Below are positions 58,261 through 60,000 of a stretch of 60,000 nucleotides of DNA, one piece after another. A program made the position numbers and the translations under genes. The DNA lies in contig CM060731.1 in the NCBI GenBank assembly GCA_030704615.1, positions 20,214,001 to 20,274,000 of the forward strand. The letters are read 5' to 3'. The stretch is from Takakia lepidozioides (lineage: Eukaryota; Streptophyta; Takakiopsida; Takakiales; Takakiaceae). The notes beneath the pieces are model-generated. The model searched no databases and was not told the origin of the DNA. It was given only the letters and a program-made list of their open reading frames with translations. Each line of letters opens with the position of its first letter. Within the stretch, counting starts at the first letter, position 1.

Positions 58261-59751
58261 GCACGTATTCCGACACTAGCAGCATTCACAGCGGTCATGA
58301 GTTGGCCTAGAGAGTTGCTTGAGGGCAACGCTCATTTAGAGGATGTGCCACCTCCGGGAGAGCAAGATGACATGTATGGTATGGCGGAGTTGCCTACCAT
58401 GGTTGCTCAGACTCCATTGTGGGGCACGAGCAAGGATTTGCAGCGGGAATGCTGATCGACGGGTGCAACAAGCCTGTGGAGGTTTTTGTACCGTCAGGAG
58501 AGGAAGAGAGTGCGGGGATTGCACAAGGACCACCTCATTTGTCTTCATTGACACCACCACCTATGGTGTAGCAGTATCCGGATGAGGCATTTGTCTGCTG
58601 GACTTGTTTGGCGGGCTCAGCACCGGATTGGCTGATGTGTTACAGGTAGGTGTACGAGTTCGGCGTAACCTGTATGTGGAGAAGGATGAGACATCACGAC
58701 GCATTTCACTTTGCCATGTTGCTGAGTTGGTGCAGCAGTACCGTGAGATATTGCCGGTGTCTGCAGTTCGTGGATATCAGCAGGCCTTGCCAGCAGACAT
58801 TTCGTTGCTGGGGGCGCCGGATTTGGAGCGGGTTTGGCTCCATTGATCTGGTAGTGGCAGGTTTGGCCCTGCCAAGGCATTCATCAGCCGGGCATGGCAA
58901 TGGATTGCGAGACTCGAGGTTGGGTCTGTTTGGGAGATGTGCGGGTTTTGCGCCACTTGCAGCTTCATCAAGCTGTATCTCCAGCATACATCTTGGATAA
59001 TGTGCCACTATGGGCGATTCTCGGGCCAGGTGATGGCCAGTGTGCATCAAGTCCCGGTCGTGGCTTGGGGCAGCAGTGTTGCTAGATGCAGCTACAGGGG
59101 GTCATGGCTCATCGTCCATGCTATGGTGGACTAACTTGATGCCACCCGCACTGCTCAAGCGTGCATTTGATGGGCTGCAGCGGCCAGCACATCTCACTCT
59201 GTTGATAGCATTCTGGACACGGGAGGCAGTCTCAGCATGTTAGACACGATGACCATTGGCCTTTGGCATGGTCAACACGGTGGGTCCCCAAGGCAGCATA
59301 CCTACACTGCTCACTTCCCAGATGCATGCTTTCCGGGATAGTGGACCTGGCCATCCTGTGGCTTCCCTCGATGGTCTCTCTGCTACCGAGACGGTACAGG
59401 AAAGTGAGTGGGGCAAGCATGTGAGGACCACGGGGTGCAGGCATCCATGGCACACTTTGGAGGGCTCAAGGTTCGAGGGAGTTGGCATCCAAGGTGGCGG
59501 TGAAAGATGAGGTTGGGGACTTTTCTCGGGTGGAGGAAGTCCTGAGGATGAGATGATGGGGCAAGGATGAGCCTTGTCACTGACTGAGCAGGTAGGGAGT
59601 ACTGCTCAGAGGTTGCAACATAGCAACCACTGGAACGTCCTCTACCTCTAAGCCCACTGGCTTAAGATTGCAGTTACGGAGGACAATTGGAGCCTGACAT
59701 TGGACCCATTGTCACCGGAGGAGAGAGACGACGTATACGGCGGTTCTGAGG
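58261..59751 (+). pseudogene. Retroelement copy B pol, region before RT
   Basis: Continuation of the element between protease and RT. It holds only broken short frames whose families I cannot name. Confidence 0.35.
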
Positions 59752-59910
59752 GCTTACAAGAATTGCTTTGCCTTTAGTTTTGTGAAGGACTTGGGAGCAC
59801 TGAAGGGCAAGAGCATCCGTATTGAGTTGGCCACTGACACGCCAATCTTTCGGAGACCCTATAGATACAGTGACATGGAGAGGTCTTTGATTCATATGAG
59901 GACTCAAGAT
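59752..59910 (+). pseudogene. Retroelement copy B, lead-in to reverse transcriptase
   Basis: Open stretch reading 'AYKNCFAFSFVKDLGALKG' and 'IELATDTPIFRRPYRYSDME'. The 'I.L.TD.PI.RRPYR.S..E' pattern immediately precedes the RT domain in Ty3-type elements. After about 59910 the frame slips: the next sequence makes sense ('GLVELS.EYASA') only in another frame. Confidence 0.65.
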
Positions 59911-60000
59911 CTCGGAGGCCAGGTTTGGTGGAGCTCTCTGGTGAGAGTATGCTTCAGCCACAAAGGGCCATTGGGCACAAATTCCACGCCCCACGGATTG

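Larger units (their letters stand above)
44833..60000 (+). mobile_element. Degenerate Ty3-type LTR retroelement, copy B, interrupted by a chromovirus
   Basis: Its parts are 44833-46406 and 53379-60000, which run on into each other when the chromovirus and one CAAGG copy are removed, matching copy A at about 1480-1500. It matches copy A throughout 52-3796 with numerous small indels, then goes further: gag (55850-56750), zinc knuckle (56806-56844), protease (57873-57905) and the lead-in to reverse transcriptase (59752-59910). The plus-strand reading frame is broken many times. The 3' end is outside the window. Confidence 0.8.

Noticed and set aside
1-60000. CRISPR arrays, tRNA or rRNA genes, bacterial operons
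   Set aside because: No spaced repeat arrays, cloverleaf or rRNA core sequences were recognised; all tandem repeats here are contiguous minisatellites.

Overview
This is a plant nuclear window that looks like a draft assembly: it has spliceosomal introns, long retroelement tracts and one gap of exactly 500 Ns at 3797-4296. The chalcone synthase at 26154-27882 has wording I associate with moss enzymes (for example '[15 protein letters not shown]'). A moss or another seed-free land plant is therefore my best guess, from memory and not tested. I see no prokaryotic genes, CRISPR arrays, tRNAs or rRNAs.

Layout. 52-3796: 5' part of a degenerate LTR retroelement (copy A) carrying a GGCTGTGA minisatellite, cut off by the gap. 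4297-14362 (+): the C-terminal half of a RAD5/SMARCA3-like SWI2/SNF2-RING helicase in 11 exons. Its eighth visible intron holds a 4.9-kb LINE bracketed by a 15-bp target-site duplication. 14363-26153: mostly gene-free repeat debris, including a diverged solo LTR (18165-18888), a LINE 3' remnant (18911 to about 20110), a 65-bp pol scrap, a repeat pair with a flipped 29-bp core and two hairpin-rich repeats. 26154-27882 (-): a complete two-exon chalcone synthase. 29258-32345 (-): a broken second CHS copy. 34748-35491: a 744-bp terminal-inverted-repeat element. 37600-39290 (-): a decayed FCP1/NIF-type phosphatase gene. 39480-43290 (-): a decayed gag-bearing retroelement. 43740-44832: tandem repeats. 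44833-60000 (+): copy B of the minisatellite retroelement, running up to the start of its reverse transcriptase. Copy B is interrupted at 46407-53378 by an apparently intact Ty3/gypsy chromovirus on the minus strand.

Only two host genes look functional: the RAD5-like helicase (DNA damage tolerance, nuclear) and CHS (entry to flavonoid synthesis). They share no evident pathway. Otherwise the window records successive insertions. The youngest is the chromovirus, with two 724-bp LTRs that I read as identical except at one terminal base, a CAAGG target duplication, a tRNA-iMet primer site and an unbroken 1520-codon ORF. I found no convincing undescribed functional system. The points most worth checking are the covarying hairpins flanking the chromovirus 3' spacer, the minisatellite carried by a retroelement, the inverted endonuclease segment of the LINE, the GC-AG intron of the helicase and the flipped 29-bp core.
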